This document shows, piece by piece, positions 7,735-14,003 of a stretch of 17,669 nucleotides of DNA (positions are counted from its first letter, which is position 1; every line of letters starts with the position of its first letter). A model generated the notes under the pieces. The model did not search any database. It was not told where the DNA came from and was given only the letters and a program-made list of their open reading frames with translations. Origin of the DNA: an uncultured Eubacteriales bacterium (GTDB taxonomy: Bacteria > Bacillota > Clostridia > Oscillospirales > CAG-272); contig CAKTAA010000047.1 of the NCBI GenBank assembly GCA_934526185.1, positions 1 to 17,669 on the forward strand. The letters run 5' to 3'. The translations under genes and the position numbers were made by a program.

Positions 7735-8988
7735 TTAGTTGTCCTGATAGAGGGGATGTGCGGTACAAAGCTTTTCAACTTCACGGCGAATCTCATTCGC
7801 ACTTGCCTCAAAGTCGGAGGCAGCCAGCTTTATCAGGTGTCCTATGACTTTCATATCCTGCGGCTCAAAACCGCGAGTTGTAGCCGCGGGGGTACCGATT
7901 CGTACACCGCTGGTGATAAATGGACTTTGCGGATCGTTCGGAATCGCGTTTTTATTGACGGTGATATATACCTCGTCCAGACGCCTTTCAAGCTCCTTAC
8001 CGGTAATTTGGAATTTTCTGAGATCAACAAGCATCAGATGGTTGTCCGTTCCCCCCGATACAAGATCAAAGCCTTCGTCCAGCAATGTGGCCGCCAATGC
8101 TTTCGCATTTTCGATAACATGCGCTGCATAGGTTTTAAATTCCGGCTTCAGAGCCTCTCCAAAGCAGACTGCTTTCGCCGCAATAATATGCATCAGCGGA
8201 CCGCCCTGAATACCCGGGAATATCGCCTTGTTGATCTTTTTCGCCAGCTCTTCGTTGTTTGTCAAAATCAAGCCTCCGCGGGGACCGCGAAGCGTCTTAT
8301 GCGTTGTGGAGGTGACGACATCAGCATACGGAACGGGATTCTGATGCAGTCCTGCCGCGACAAGGCCCGCGATATGCGCCATGTCAACCATAAGGTATGC
8401 ACCGCACTTTTTCGCAATATCGGCAAATCTTTCAAAATCCAATGCGCGCGGATATGCGCTTGCACCGGCGACAATCAGCCGTGGCTTTTGCTCCATTGCC
8501 ATCTGCTCCAAAAGATCATAATCAATGCAGTGCGACACATCGTCAATGCCGTACGGTACAAAATGGTAATATAACCCTGAAAGATTAACCGGAGAGCCGT
8601 GTGTCAGATGTCCGCCGTGCGCAAGGCTCATTCCGAATACGGTATCACCCGGCTTCAGCAGCGCCAGATACACGGCAGTGTTTGCCTGAGAACCGCTGTG
8701 CGGCTGCACGTTGGCATAAGCCGCTCCGAAGAGCTGCTTCGCCCGTTCCATAGCGATATTTTCCACTATGTCGACGCATTCGCATCCGCCGTAATATCTT
8801 TTGCCCGGATACCCCTCCGCGTATTTATTTGTCAGCACCGACGATGCTGCAGCCATCACGGCGGGAGATACAAAGTTTTCAGAAGCTATCAGTTCTATGC
8901 CTCTTTTCTGCCTTCTGTACTCCGCTTCAACTGCTTTCCCCACTTCACCGTCCGCTGCTTTTAAAAACTCCAAATTTTCTGCTATCAT
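7735..8988 (-). CDS. glyA: Serine hydroxymethyltransferase
   Basis: The enzyme converts serine and tetrahydrofolate to glycine and 5,10-methylene-tetrahydrofolate, the main entry of one-carbon units, in the cytosol. The 417-residue PLP protein shows the family opening RGIELIASENFVS, the YAEGYPGKRYYGGCE segment, HSGSQAN, and the Schiff-base lysine K231 in STTHKTLRGPRGG. Length and motif order are normal. The ATG at 8988-8986 is chosen because a perfect AAGGAGG (8994-9000) lies 5 nt upstream on the minus strand. An in-frame GTG at 9006 would place that site inside the coding region. A strong promoter lies at 9066-9094. No glycine or folate riboswitch is recognisable in the short leader, and no clear hairpin terminator is seen between its stop and mecA. 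Confidence 0.97.
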   Translation of the reverse strand: MIAENLEFLKAADGEVGKAVEAEYRRQKRGIELIASENFVSPAVMAAASSVLTNKYAEGYPGKRYYGGCECVDIVENIAMERAKQLFGAAYANVQPHSGSQANTAVYLALLKPGDTVFGMSLAHGGHLTHGSPVNLSGLYYHFVPYGIDDVSHCIDYDLLEQMAMEQKPRLIVAGASAYPRALDFERFADIAKKCGAYLMVDMAHIAGLVAAGLHQNPVPYADVVTSTTHKTLRGPRGGLILTNNEELAKKINKAIFPGIQGGPLMHIIAAKAVCFGEALKPEFKTYAAHVIENAKALAATLLDEGFDLVSGGTDNHLMLVDLRKFQITGKELERRLDEVYITVNKNAIPNDPQSPFITSGVRIGTPAATTRGFEPQDMKVIGHLIKLAASDFEASANEIRREVEKLCTAHPLYQDN

Positions 8989-9065
8989 ATGAACCTCCTT
9001 GCGCACTGACGCGAATTTACTGTGTTTTATTTGTCCAATAAAAATAATATTGCTATATTTTTTTT

Positions 9066-9094
9066 ATTATATCATATCTTGTAAAAAAATACAA
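9066..9094 (-). promoter_or_regulatory. glyA promoter with overlapping inverted repeat
   Basis: On the minus strand a -35 TTGTAT (9089-9094) and a perfect -10 TATAAT (9066-9071) are separated by 17 nt. A perfect inverted repeat, CTTGTA (9078-9083) and TACAAG (9090-9095) with a 6-nt A-only spacer, covers the -35 and part of the spacer. A repressor bound there would block polymerase. The dyad is short and AT-rich and may be chance. Confidence 0.75.
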
Positions 9095-9116
9095 GAAACA
9101 CCGCAAATAAAATTGT

Positions 9117-9145
9117 TTCAAATCGCTTGATTCTCCTTCTATAAT
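9117..9145 (+). promoter_or_regulatory. Candidate plus-strand promoter with no downstream protein gene
   Basis: A -35 TTCAAA (9117-9122, four of six) and a perfect -10 TATAAT (9140-9145) are 17 nt apart. It points away from glyA into a strip without any reading frame that ends in a hairpin at 9311-9344. Confidence 0.4.
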
Positions 9146-9151
9146 ACAAAA

Positions 9152-9352
9152 ACAATAAAGGATCCCGCGTTTTATGTGCATAGCTTACATTTGTCAAGCT
9201 GTAAAGCTGTCGTTTGCATACACCGTATTTTGCATACTGTGTCAAAATGCAAAGAGTTTCATGTCATAATCTGTTGTTGCGCAAACGATAACCCAAATAC
9301 AAACAAATACAGCCGCAGAGCAACAATACATTTGCTCTGCGGCTTGTTGTTT
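9152..9352 (+). ncRNA. Candidate structured small RNA (about 200 nt)
   Basis: The gap between glyA and the glycosidase gene (8989-9364) contains no credible protein gene on either strand. On the plus strand it has a promoter-like pair (9117-9145) and ends in a 13-bp hairpin with a T-rich tail, which would give a transcript of about 200 nt. Inside are stem-forming pairs such as TTTGCAT with ATGCAAA around 9229-9256 and AGCTTACA with TGTAAAGCT around 9182-9209, plus a direct repeat TTTGCATAC at 9213-9221 and 9229-9237. The length is in the range of 6S RNA, but I could not recognise the 6S fold or any other known family. The terminator may simply serve the minus-strand glycosidase gene. Confidence 0.28.
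9311..9344. terminator. Intrinsic terminator, possibly bidirectional
   Basis: A perfect 13-bp stem (9311-9323 with 9332-9344) closes an 8-nt loop. It lies 21 nt beyond the stop of the minus-strand glycosidase gene, whose transcript would continue GUAUUUGUUUG. The plus-strand tail TTGTTGTTTT is also U-rich, so it can serve both directions. Confidence 0.85.
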
Positions 9353-9364
9353 TAAACACTCCTA

Positions 9365-11767
9365 TTATTTGTCGGCACAGGTATCATCCGCACAATATTC
9401 CTCATGGCTATAGCGTCTATCTTTATCGTAAGCAAGGTACACTTGGGGCGTGATATCCGCCTGACCTCCCTCCATCAGCAAGACATAAACCTCCATATCC
9501 TTTCCGGCATATTCCTGCTGCATAGGAATATAGAATGTGTTGTTTTCATCCGAATAATGTACACAAAATTCCCACACATTGGAGGGATACGATGTTGCGC
9601 GATCCGGCGCTCCGATGTATCTGTCACCGATTTTAGCTACAGCATAAGCCTTGTTGCTGCCATGCTTTCCTTCAACGCCTACGCAAAGATAGCTGCCCGG
9701 CACATAAGTATCAAGACGGACAGTATTTTTCCATGCAGCAATTACCGGCTCGACATCATACGGAGAGAACAGATTGTTTGCGCGCGGGTGTTCAAGGGAA
9801 ATCAATTGACCGTTCTTATAGAACGATACATTATAGATCCGGTTCATGGGCCTCGGCAGCCGTACATATCGGAAGGGAGAGCCGCTCAATTTATAGGTTA
9901 CGCGGACACGGTCACCTGTTAGCATGAACAGCGTATGTACTGGACTCTTAACCGAAGGGACATCAATATTCTCCGCTAATATTTCCTTCTGTTCCAGACG
10001 GAAAGGAGTAAATTGCTTGAGATCAGGAGAGACATCGCCTGTCTCAGGGATCGGCATTATCTTGTGAACTCCGTCCGGTCCATCAGGATTCTTCTCAAGT
10101 GACGCCTCATATGTACAGAAGCACGTGATTTCCATGGTGTCTGCATCGATTACATCGCCGCAGTCGATTCGCAATACACCGCCGTTCAGACGCATATCAT
10201 GCCATGCCAATGAATTTCCGTCAAACCAAGTATCGGGGTTTCCATCAAACAGAATATTGTCCTCAACACCGCGCAAACGATACGTTTCCTGTTCGAAAAA
10301 CATACGGCGTGCTTTGTTGACCTCAGGAATTTTTGACGGACCGGAGCGCTGCAGACTTCTCCATTCAAGCGAATTGTTGTCCGCAGTAAAGACCGTTGTT
10401 TCATATAGGGTTTCCGCATCCTCCGGAACCTCTGTTTTCAAAAGCTCACAGAGATAATCCGGCTCCTCTTTTCCCGTTCCGCCTTCGCCGAAAGTAACCT
10501 GTTTCTCACCGATCAGTTTGCCGCAACCATCATAATGCTTTGCAACCGCCGTATGGCCGGGAAGTCCGAGCAGCTCAAAATGTCCCGGTGTCGTCCGCCT
10601 GTAAGGACAGCCTATGATATAATCCTCCGCGTCGTCAGCAGCATCAGATGCGATATCAACAAGACAGCTTCTAAATGGCAGAACCGGGATCATGACTGTC
10701 TCTCCCGTTTTGAAATGACCGACGACTTCTTCATAAGGATGTTGGATTTTCACAAGCACCTTACTGCCTGCTGTCAGCCCGATCTCTTCGTCAAGCTTGA
10801 CCGGTATTTCTATGGTATTCCACGAAATATTGCGCAGCGTCAGGAATCTATGACTCTCTGAACCGCGGGATACCGCAAACATTCCGTATTTCTCGTCTAA
10901 CTCTTTGCCGTTGACCAAAATAGCGCCGTACTTTCCATGTAGATTATAAATACGGGCCAGCTTTGCCAGCTCGTCGTCGCGGAGCAGCCAAGGATTTCCA
11001 TACATTTCAGGGGCAAGGATCATACAACGGTTGAACGCCTGCAAAATCATATCATCCTCCCAATAGTCAAGGCAGGAGGAGATACATACGCCGTGATCTT
11101 CAGAAAGTCTTTTCAGTTCCGGTGCATAGCCGCGGGACATAACCCTTGCCCTGTGATGGGGCGCCGTACAAATATTTGTCAAAAATACATCCACATAGGT
11201 CTCCGCACCTTCCCACAGGAAGGTTGTAGAGCGATCCTTGGCAATTCCCAAGTCAAGTCTGTGATTGAGCAGGATAAAATCCGGGCAATAGCTGCGGCAT
11301 TCGTCCAGTGTATCGCGGAATACCGCCTGTTTTTCCGGTCGGAGGCAGCCGCACACGCCGTCAATTTTCAACAGCATAAAATTATAATCACGGCAGAGGG
11401 ATACCAGCAGCTCACGTCTGGCAGCTTCCTCCTCAGGCGTGTCTCCAAAGCCGTCAGGACCGCCCCATATTCCCAGCCGGATACCGGATTCTTTTGCCTT
11501 ATCTACTATAGGACGGAAACCGCGCGGAAACTGCCGTTTGTACTTGGCATCCTCAAAGGTTCCGTAGCCGTCTCCGGGATTATCGAGATTTCCGGCGTCA
11601 AAAGCGTAGATTTTCAACTGCATGCCATAGGTTTTGTTGAGATATTGAAAAAAGTCGAGATTTGCCAGTGTCTGTGCTTCCGTTGAGCCTTCATTTGTAT
11701 TGTTGATCCACGAAAAATACTGGGGTACCGATGGAGTCTTTTCAGTTGCACCTGCATTTACAGCCAT
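9365..11767 (-). CDS. Clan GH-D-like glycoside hydrolase with discoidin-like domain
   Basis: This 800-residue protein has no signal peptide and is presumably cytosolic. Residues about 14-280 look like a (beta/alpha)8 barrel of the alpha-galactosidase type (families GH27/GH36 and relatives): KIYAFDAGN (52-60), a helix then RLGIWGGPDG (97-106), and LLKIDG (132-137). D136 sits where the K-x-D nucleophile of clan GH-D is expected. An acid/base residue is likely within WEGAETYVD (185-193), but I cannot assign it. Residues 285-375 form a beta-rich domain typical after such barrels. Residues about 500-655 resemble an F5/8C (discoidin, CBM32-like) domain: FDGNPDTWF, VLRIDCGD and FRYVRLPRPMNRIY. The last 130 residues are unassigned. 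The ATG at 11767 follows AAAGGTG. The likely role is alpha-galactoside or related glycan breakdown; the exact substrate and family are uncertain. It is a monocistronic gene with its own promoter and terminator. Confidence 0.75.
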   Translation of the reverse strand: MAVNAGATEKTPSVPQYFSWINNTNEGSTEAQTLANLDFFQYLNKTYGMQLKIYAFDAGNLDNPGDGYGTFEDAKYKRQFPRGFRPIVDKAKESGIRLGIWGGPDGFGDTPEEEAARRELLVSLCRDYNFMLLKIDGVCGCLRPEKQAVFRDTLDECRSYCPDFILLNHRLDLGIAKDRSTTFLWEGAETYVDVFLTNICTAPHHRARVMSRGYAPELKRLSEDHGVCISSCLDYWEDDMILQAFNRCMILAPEMYGNPWLLRDDELAKLARIYNLHGKYGAILVNGKELDEKYGMFAVSRGSESHRFLTLRNISWNTIEIPVKLDEEIGLTAGSKVLVKIQHPYEEVVGHFKTGETVMIPVLPFRSCLVDIASDAADDAEDYIIGCPYRRTTPGHFELLGLPGHTAVAKHYDGCGKLIGEKQVTFGEGGTGKEEPDYLCELLKTEVPEDAETLYETTVFTADNNSLEWRSLQRSGPSKIPEVNKARRMFFEQETYRLRGVEDNILFDGNPDTWFDGNSLAWHDMRLNGGVLRIDCGDVIDADTMEITCFCTYEASLEKNPDGPDGVHKIMPIPETGDVSPDLKQFTPFRLEQKEILAENIDVPSVKSPVHTLFMLTGDRVRVTYKLSGSPFRYVRLPRPMNRIYNVSFYKNGQLISLEHPRANNLFSPYDVEPVIAAWKNTVRLDTYVPGSYLCVGVEGKHGSNKAYAVAKIGDRYIGAPDRATSYPSNVWEFCVHYSDENNTFYIPMQQEYAGKDMEVYVLLMEGGQADITPQVYLAYDKDRRYSHEEYCADDTCADK

Positions 11768-11804
11768 AAAACACCTTTTGTTGAAAAAGCAACATTACCC
11801 TTCC

Positions 11805-11841
11805 CCCGGCAAAATTATTCTGATAATTTCCGGCTGCCGGG
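11805..11841 (-). promoter_or_regulatory. Stem-loop in the glycosidase mRNA leader
   Basis: Outer arms CCCGGC and GCCGGG (11805-11810, 11836-11841) enclose inner arms AAATTAT and ATAATTT (11812-11818, 11823-11829) around a 4-nt loop, with a short bulge on one side. It lies about 40 nt from the start codon. There is no U-tract after it, so it is not a standard terminator. It may stabilise the message or bind a regulator. Confidence 0.4.
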
Positions 11842-11961
11842 ATACCGCTGATAGTAAACTCATAGTTTCATAATTATTTCGAATAATAACCCCCGCAGTT
11901 TCGATTTAGACTGACCGAAGCTCAGTCGGCAGAAAATGCGGTTTATGGCAAATATACAAGC

Positions 11962-11977
11962 TTTACAGTGATGTAAA
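11962..11977 (-). promoter_or_regulatory. Candidate operator for the glycosidase gene
   Basis: A perfect dyad, TTTACA then a 4-nt spacer then TGTAAA, lies about 7-22 nt downstream of the predicted transcription start. This is a common repressor position for sugar-catabolic genes. It does not match the usual cre site closely, and no regulator gene lies next to it. Confidence 0.45.
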
Positions 11978-11990
11978 CAACGCCATGAAT

Positions 11991-12019
11991 ATTTTACCAT
12001 ATTCTACGCTGTTTGTCTA
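11991..12019 (-). promoter_or_regulatory. Promoter of the glycosidase gene
   Basis: On the minus strand a -35 TAGACA (12014-12019) and a -10 TAAAAT (11991-11996), each matching five of six bases, are 17 nt apart. The leader before the ATG at 11767 would be about 215 nt. That is long, and it contains a dyad and stem-loops. Confidence 0.65.
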
Positions 12020-12164
12020 TTACTTTCCTCCAAAAAATTAAAAAACATAGAAAATCCTATACGGAATGCATAGAGTCTGTCGGGACGGTCAATAAATAAT
12101 AGTAGCCGGATGCCAACCGGTTATAACACGTTTATAAGCATTATAAAAATGGAGGCCGACTAAA

Positions 12165-12644
12165 ATGTATCATCAAACCCTGAGAACTTTTTTTATGTAT
12201 CTGTCCCTCTTTCTGGTCGGCGGTTTTATTTACGGAATCATTGAGGTGACCTATCGTGGTTATACTCACCCGAGTATGTTTATTCTCGGAGGTGTCTGCC
12301 TAATTCTTATCGGACTTATGCGCCGGTATTTGCCGCCGCAGACGCCCTATGTTGTATTGCTCCTGTTTTGCGCAATTCTCATCAGCTCATTGGAATTTTT
12401 TACGGGCATTTTTGTAAATCTGTATCTGCATTTGGATGTCTGGGATTATTCATCCATGCCATGGAATTTATGGGGGCAGGTGTGCCTGCCGTTTTTCTTT
12501 CTCTGGTTTCTCATCTCCGTGCCTGCACTGTCCGTTGACACGCTAATCCGTCAAAAATGCTGGAAACAAAAGAGGTTGGAATTTACAGAAATTGAAACTG
12601 CTGAAAATGAATGGGCTAAAAATACGGTTACGCCTGAGGGCTGA
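12165..12644 (+). CDS. Membrane protein, putative ABC-transporter type IV (CmpB family)
   Basis: This 159-residue polytopic membrane protein has four likely membrane segments (about 8-30, 37-52, 61-90 and 105-128) and a basic, charged cytoplasmic tail. The segments around the glycines and aromatics (GGFIYGIIEVTYRGYTHPSM, then LEFFTGI, VWDYSSMPWN and GQVCLP) fit the family annotated as putative ABC transporter permease CmpB, known mainly from Firmicutes. Its biochemical role is not established and no ATPase partner is adjacent. The ATG at 12165 is preceded by GGAGG at 12151-12155. A perfect hairpin terminator follows, so it is probably a single-gene unit. Confidence 0.82.
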   Translation: MYHQTLRTFFMYLSLFLVGGFIYGIIEVTYRGYTHPSMFILGGVCLILIGLMRRYLPPQTPYVVLLLFCAILISSLEFFTGIFVNLYLHLDVWDYSSMPWNLWGQVCLPFFFLWFLISVPALSVDTLIRQKCWKQKRLEFTEIETAENEWAKNTVTPEG

Positions 12645-12694
12645 AGCCGTGAGTGCCGTCAGACTTACCAATTTAAAATAAATATTGTTCCTTT

Positions 12695-12717
12695 GCTGCG
12701 ATCATTCAAATCGCAGC
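12695..12717 (+). terminator. Intrinsic terminator after the membrane-protein gene
   Basis: A perfect 8-bp stem GCTGCGAT/ATCGCAGC with a 7-nt loop is followed by C and a run of seven T residues. It is a textbook rho-independent terminator on the plus strand, 51 nt after the stop at 12644. Confidence 0.93.
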
Positions 12718-12819
12718 CTTTTTTTCAAAATTATTTTTAAAAATTTTAGAGCCCGACTCTGTATTTCTGCCATTGTACTTTGCGTTGATTTTTTCAACCG
12801 AAATTCTATTTACCGGTTA

Positions 12820-12848
12820 TTGATAGATGGAGAGGAAAGCGTTATAAT
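12820..12848 (+). promoter_or_regulatory. Promoter of the XRE regulator gene
   Basis: A -35 TTGATA (12820-12825), a 17-nt spacer and a perfect -10 TATAAT (12843-12848) give a leader of about 39 nt before the ATG at 12894. This is among the best promoter matches in the window. Confidence 0.85.
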
Positions 12849-12893
12849 AAAAACAGAACAGGGCCTTGTTACTTTTACTTATGAGAGGTTATT

Positions 12894-13688
12894 ATGGAAA
12901 TCAAAATTCAGCAAAAGCTCAGAGAACTGCGAAAAGAAAAAGGTAATACGCAGGAAAATCTGGCTCAGTATCTCGGTATAACCGTTCAATCCGTTTCAAA
13001 GTGGGAGCGCGGGGATGGAATGCCTGATATCAGTCTGCTTCCCCTATTATCGGCTTATTATAACGTGAGTATAGATACTCTTCTCGGAGTAGATGAAAAT
13101 GCAAAAAATATGCGAATACAGGAAATCACTGATCAGTATAACGCGATTCGTCGCTGCAAACCCAATCCGGACGGAACTCTGGTTATCGATCACAGTATTG
13201 ACGCCGGGATCGTGCTGCTCAGAGATGCTGTGAAAGAATTCCCCGATTGCTGGTTTTTTCATCAGCTTCTTGCTTCTGACTTGTGGTGGAAAGCGAAATC
13301 AAGCTCTGAAACAGATAAAACAGCTTTTCTGTCCGAAGCTGAAGTCCTGTGCGATAAAATTATGAAAAAATGTACGGAAAACCGGTGGAGAAATTGCGCC
13401 AGCTCCATTTTATGCATGATATATATTGACAGCGGAAGAAAAGACAAAGCACTTGAGAATGCTTGGGAGAGCGCTGATTTTGTAGACTGTGCAGATTGGA
13501 AGCTTGCGAAAATCTATGAGGGAGAAGAACTGAAAAAGCAACTGCGCCGAAATATTCGAGAGCTTACGCGTCTCTTGTATTTGAGCATTAACCTAATGCG
13601 GGACACGGGTGGAAATTTTGACTTCACGCGGGAAGACGAGGCGCTGAACGTACAATTTCAAAGGATTAAAGATAGCTTTGATTCTTGA
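12894..13688 (+). CDS. XRE-family helix-turn-helix regulator with C-terminal helical domain
   Basis: This is a 264-residue DNA-binding protein. Residues 6-65 form a Cro/C1-type HTH: LRELRKEKGNTQENLAQYLG, then recognition-helix residues ITVQSVSKWERG, then MPDISLLPLLSAYY and IDTLLG. The remaining 200 residues are helical, with an aromatic and leucine pattern like a degenerate tetratricopeptide repeat (for example FHQLLASDLWWKA and DKALENAWESADF). This architecture is common in clostridial regulators that sense a peptide or partner protein, but the ligand is unknown. The ATG at 12894 follows GAGAGG. No partner gene is adjacent in the same operon. Codons 60 to about 176 recur at the right end of the window, where the second copy lacks five codons (LWWKA). 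Confidence 0.88.
   Translation: MEIKIQQKLRELRKEKGNTQENLAQYLGITVQSVSKWERGDGMPDISLLPLLSAYYNVSIDTLLGVDENAKNMRIQEITDQYNAIRRCKPNPDGTLVIDHSIDAGIVLLRDAVKEFPDCWFFHQLLASDLWWKAKSSSETDKTAFLSEAEVLCDKIMKKCTENRWRNCASSILCMIYIDSGRKDKALENAWESADFVDCADWKLAKIYEGEELKKQLRRNIRELTRLLYLSINLMRDTGGNFDFTREDEALNVQFQRIKDSFDS
13071..13422 (+). repeat. Long direct repeat, copy 1 (inside the XRE regulator gene)
   Basis: This 352-nt stretch recurs at 17333-17669. The first 210 nt and the last 77 nt are identical. Copy 2 lacks 15 nt (13281-13295) and differs at only four bases (13316, 13340, 13343, 13345). The homology begins exactly at codon 60 and was still continuing when the window ended. Confidence 0.97.
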
Positions 13689-13790
13689 CAATCCGGCTGA
13701 CAACAGGATATGCGAAATCAATCAAACTGAGTAAAACATCACCATTACCACAAAGAGCGGTAATATATATTCAAAATCTAATGGACATCT

Positions 13791-13820
13791 AACGGCAATC
13801 CGAGAAATTGGTTTGCCGTT
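13791..13820 (+). terminator. Candidate terminator after the XRE regulator gene
   Basis: AACGGCAA (13791-13798) pairs perfectly with TTGCCGTT (13813-13820), with a 14-nt loop that can add a CC/GG pair. The tail ATTTTGCTTG is moderately T-rich. It lies 103 nt after the regulator stop and just before the next promoter. Confidence 0.6.
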
Positions 13821-13838
13821 ATTTTGCTTGAATTTTTA

Positions 13839-13867
13839 TAGACAAAATTAATTTTATGTGGTATAAT
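13839..13867 (+). promoter_or_regulatory. Promoter of the unknown 332-residue gene
   Basis: A -35 TAGACA (13839-13844, five of six), a 17-nt spacer and a perfect -10 TATAAT (13862-13867) are present. The leader before the ATG at 14004 would be about 130 nt, which is long for an unregulated gene. Confidence 0.75.
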
Positions 13868-13868
13868 T

Positions 13869-13886
13869 ACTATATATACATATAGT
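13869..13886 (+). promoter_or_regulatory. Candidate operator at the transcription start
   Basis: A perfect inverted repeat, ACTATA and TATAGT with a 6-nt spacer, begins right after the -10 and covers the expected start site. It would suit a repressor, conceivably the neighbouring XRE protein. The repeat is very AT-rich, so chance is a real alternative. Confidence 0.4.
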
Positions 13887-14003
13887 ATGGGAAAAAGTGT
13901 GCCTCGGCGACACAATGACAAAATCATATCTACCGAAGGAGTGCGAGGGAAGGTCAATAATGTAGGAATTTCTATACTTTCAATCGCAAAAAGGAGCATT
14001 ATA

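Larger units (their letters stand above)
11768..12164. other. Divergent intergenic region between glycosidase and membrane-protein genes
   Basis: No protein gene is visible in these 397 nt. Toward the glycosidase it holds a promoter (11991-12019), a dyad (11962-11977), a small hairpin (GACTGA/TCAGTC at 11909-11927) and a larger stem-loop (11805-11841). Toward the membrane-protein gene, three TTATAA hexamers (12121, 12132, 12141) lie just upstream of the ribosome binding site. No convincing -35/-10 pair for that gene was found. Confidence 0.6.

Noticed and set aside
7687..8574. A 295-codon open frame on the plus strand
   Set aside because: It lies antisense to glyA, whose protein is unmistakable. 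Its translation has no family character and it has no ribosome binding site.
8989..9006. In-frame GTG start for GlyA at 9006
   Set aside because: It would place the perfect AAGGAGG site inside the coding region; the ATG at 8988 is 5 nt downstream of that site.
9213..9237. CRISPR-like spaced repeats TTTGCATAC
   Set aside because: There are only two 9-nt copies with a 7-nt gap, far too short and too few for a CRISPR array.
13887..14003. ATG at 13887 as start of the unknown gene
   Set aside because: It has no ribosome binding site and lies at the edge of the start-site dyad, whereas the ATG at 14004 has AAAGGAG 8 nt upstream.
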